Shown piece after piece: positions 15,227 to 16,385 of a DNA stretch of 16,385 bases; the stretch's first letter is position 1, and each line of letters starts with the position of its first letter. The translations under genes were made by a program, and so were the position numbers. Source of the stretch: Halanaerobiaceae bacterium (GTDB lineage Bacteria > Bacillota > Halanaerobiia > Halanaerobiales > DTU029); the NCBI GenBank assembly GCA_012521855.1, contig JAAYLO010000278.1, positions 1 through 16,385 of the forward strand, given 5' to 3'. The notes beneath the pieces were generated by a model that worked only from the letters and a program-made list of their open reading frames with translations, was not told the DNA's origin and searched no databases.

Positions 15227-15970
15227 TTATATATTCTTTGTTTTTGATAAAAATCCTGCATAATTTCCCTGGAGTTTCTTCAGCTTTTCAACTTCTTCAT
15301 CACTTAAGAATCTATACTCTCCGGGTCTTAATCCCTTCAGGTCCAGAAAGGCAAAAGCTATTCTTTTCAGATTTATAACTGGATAACCGATATGTTCACA
15401 CATTCTCCGCACCTGCCTGTTTCTTCCCTCATGAATGGTAAGTTGAAATACTGTATTTCCTCCTTTTTCTTGCACTCCCCTTACTCTTGCAGGTGCAGTT
15501 TTGCCATCTTCCAGTTCAACACCTTTTTCCAGCCTCTTCAGGGCTTCTCCCGCTTTTCCCTTTACCTCAACAAGGTATGTTTTTTCTACCTGAAAGGACG
15601 GATGTGTCAGGCTATATGTAAGTTCTCCATCATTTGTCAGAAGCAAGAGTCCGCTGGTATCATAGTCAAGCCTTCCCACAGGATAAATCCTTTCTTTGAT
15701 ATCCCCGACAAGATCCTGTACTGTTTTCCGCCTCCTGGGGTCAACTACAGTACTGAGATATCCTGCTGGCTTGTACAGTAAAACATATACCATTCTCTCC
15801 ATTATAATCGGCTTTCCGTCAACCTCAATCAGGTCATCTTTATCAACCTTTGCCCCCAGGTCTTTCACTGTTTTGCCATTTACCCTGACCCGCCCTGCCA
15901 GTATAATCTCTTCACATTTACGCCGGGAAGCTATCCCTGCATGTGCCATTACCTTTTGCAGGCGTTCCAT
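15227..15970 (-). CDS. rluB: Pseudouridine synthase of the RsuA/RluB family
   Basis: The 247-residue protein starts with an S4 RNA-binding domain (ERLQKVMAHAGIASRRKCEE, then VRVNGKTVKDLGAKVD). The synthase domain contains PVGRLDYDTSGLLLLTNDGE, in which D102 is the catalytic Asp, then THPSFQVEKTYLVEVKG and the C-terminal EGRNRQVRRMCEHIGYPV motif. By family it should form pseudouridine in 23S rRNA near position 2605 (B. subtilis RluB); RsuA or RluE/F specificity cannot be separated by eye. The ATG at 15970 follows AGAGGTG. It lies 63 nt after the carboxypeptidase gene and ends at a strong terminator. Firmicutes commonly pair a DacB/DacF-type gene with rluB. Confidence 0.94.
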   Translation of the reverse strand: MERLQKVMAHAGIASRRKCEEIILAGRVRVNGKTVKDLGAKVDKDDLIEVDGKPIIMERMVYVLLYKPAGYLSTVVDPRRRKTVQDLVGDIKERIYPVGRLDYDTSGLLLLTNDGELTYSLTHPSFQVEKTYLVEVKGKAGEALKRLEKGVELEDGKTAPARVRGVQEKGGNTVFQLTIHEGRNRQVRRMCEHIGYPVINLKRIAFAFLDLKGLRPGEYRFLSDEEVEKLKKLQGNYAGFLSKTKNI

Positions 15971-16033
15971 CAGTTTACACCTCTGTTTTCTTCAGTATTA
16001 ATAATTTAATTCTAGATAAATAGCGAAAAACCT

Positions 16034-16385
16034 TTATTTTTTAATTTTCCCTGTCAGCCAGTACCAGAAGCGCAGGAAAATGGAATTGTAATTCAAATCA
16101 TTGGCGGCAATCAGCTGAACCCGGGCAATATCCCTGTATTCATCTGAAAAGACTAAAGTACCGATATTATCACCCTTTCTTATGGGGAGTGACAGTTCTT
16201 CCTTCAGGAAGACCTGTTTTTTTATCTTTATTTTTCCCCCGGAGGGGACCAGAAGATAAGCCTCATCAGCTGCCACTATTTCCCGTTTTCCTTCTCTGCT
16301 TTTTTCCCTGTCCGGATTGTAGACAAACGAGCACTTTTCTATAACCCTGATTTTTTTAAAGCTGTCCAGTCCGTAGGCAAGTAAT
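16034..16385 (-). CDS. D-alanyl-D-alanine carboxypeptidase, C-terminal part (partial)
   Basis: Only the last 116 codons are in the window; the frame is open to position 16385, so the gene starts outside. The visible part is LLAYGLDSFKKIRVIEK, a beta-rich stretch with EIVAADEAYLLVPSGG and PIRKGDNIGTLVF, and a C-terminal NSIFLRFWYWLTGKIKK. This fits the PBP5-type C-terminal domain of S11 serine carboxypeptidases (DacF-like), ending in an amphipathic membrane-anchoring helix. Such enzymes trim the terminal D-Ala of peptidoglycan stem peptides at the outer membrane face. The catalytic SxxK and KTG motifs lie outside the window, so activity cannot be judged. A GTG at 16276 is in frame but is internal. 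Confidence 0.82.
   Translation of the reverse strand, partial: LLAYGLDSFKKIRVIEKCSFVYNPDREKSREGKREIVAADEAYLLVPSGGKIKIKKQVFLKEELSLPIRKGDNIGTLVFSDEYRDIARVQLIAANDLNYNSIFLRFWYWLTGKIKK

Overview
The window is a stretch of bacterial chromosome with every recognisable gene on the minus strand, so transcription runs from high to low coordinates. The DNA is AT-rich, the Shine-Dalgarno sites are strong (GGAGG-like) and genes are packed tightly. The gene order (smc, ftsY, ylxM, ffh, rpsP, khpA, rimM, trmD, rplS, rbgA, rnhB) is the classic Firmicutes housekeeping cluster. A TM1570-type SPOUT methyltransferase directly behind trmD fits a low-GC anaerobic Firmicute; Halanaerobiales is a plausible but unproven guess from memory of gene content.

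Layout in the direction of transcription: (1) 16385-15227, the 3' end of a D-alanyl-D-alanine carboxypeptidase, then an RluB-type pseudouridine synthase ending in a clear intrinsic terminator. (2) 15163-9712, smc, ftsY and glutamate racemase. (3) 9641-8862, an unrecognised protein with a possible GNAT-like C-terminus. (4) 8749-7249, citrate synthase with its own candidate promoter, overlapping a small DUF2164 protein. (5) 7228-5438, ylxM-ffh (SRP operon). (6) 5412-2501, rpsP-khpA-rimM-trmD-SPOUT methyltransferase-rplS (ribosome and tRNA modification operon), ending in a probable terminator. (7) 2425-1, rbgA (broken by an in-frame TAA), rnhB, queT under a preQ1-I riboswitch, and the first codons of pyrF.

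The main theme is protein synthesis and membrane targeting: SRP54 and its receptor FtsY, ribosomal proteins S16 and L19, 16S maturation (RimM), tRNA m1G37 methylation (TrmD), 50S assembly (RbgA) and rRNA pseudouridylation (RluB), with chromosome segregation (SMC), RNA-DNA hybrid repair (RNase HII) and cell-wall genes (murI, carboxypeptidase). Two control elements stand out. The same promoter plus an identical 30-bp near-palindrome over the predicted start site precedes both ylxM-ffh and rpsP. A preQ1-I riboswitch lies directly behind the rnhB stop codon and masks the queT ribosome binding site.

No intergenic stretch exceeds about 115 bases. I see no tRNA, rRNA, insertion sequence or CRISPR array. 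I did not find a new multi-gene system; the most unusual items are the interrupted rbgA and the duplicated promoter/dyad.
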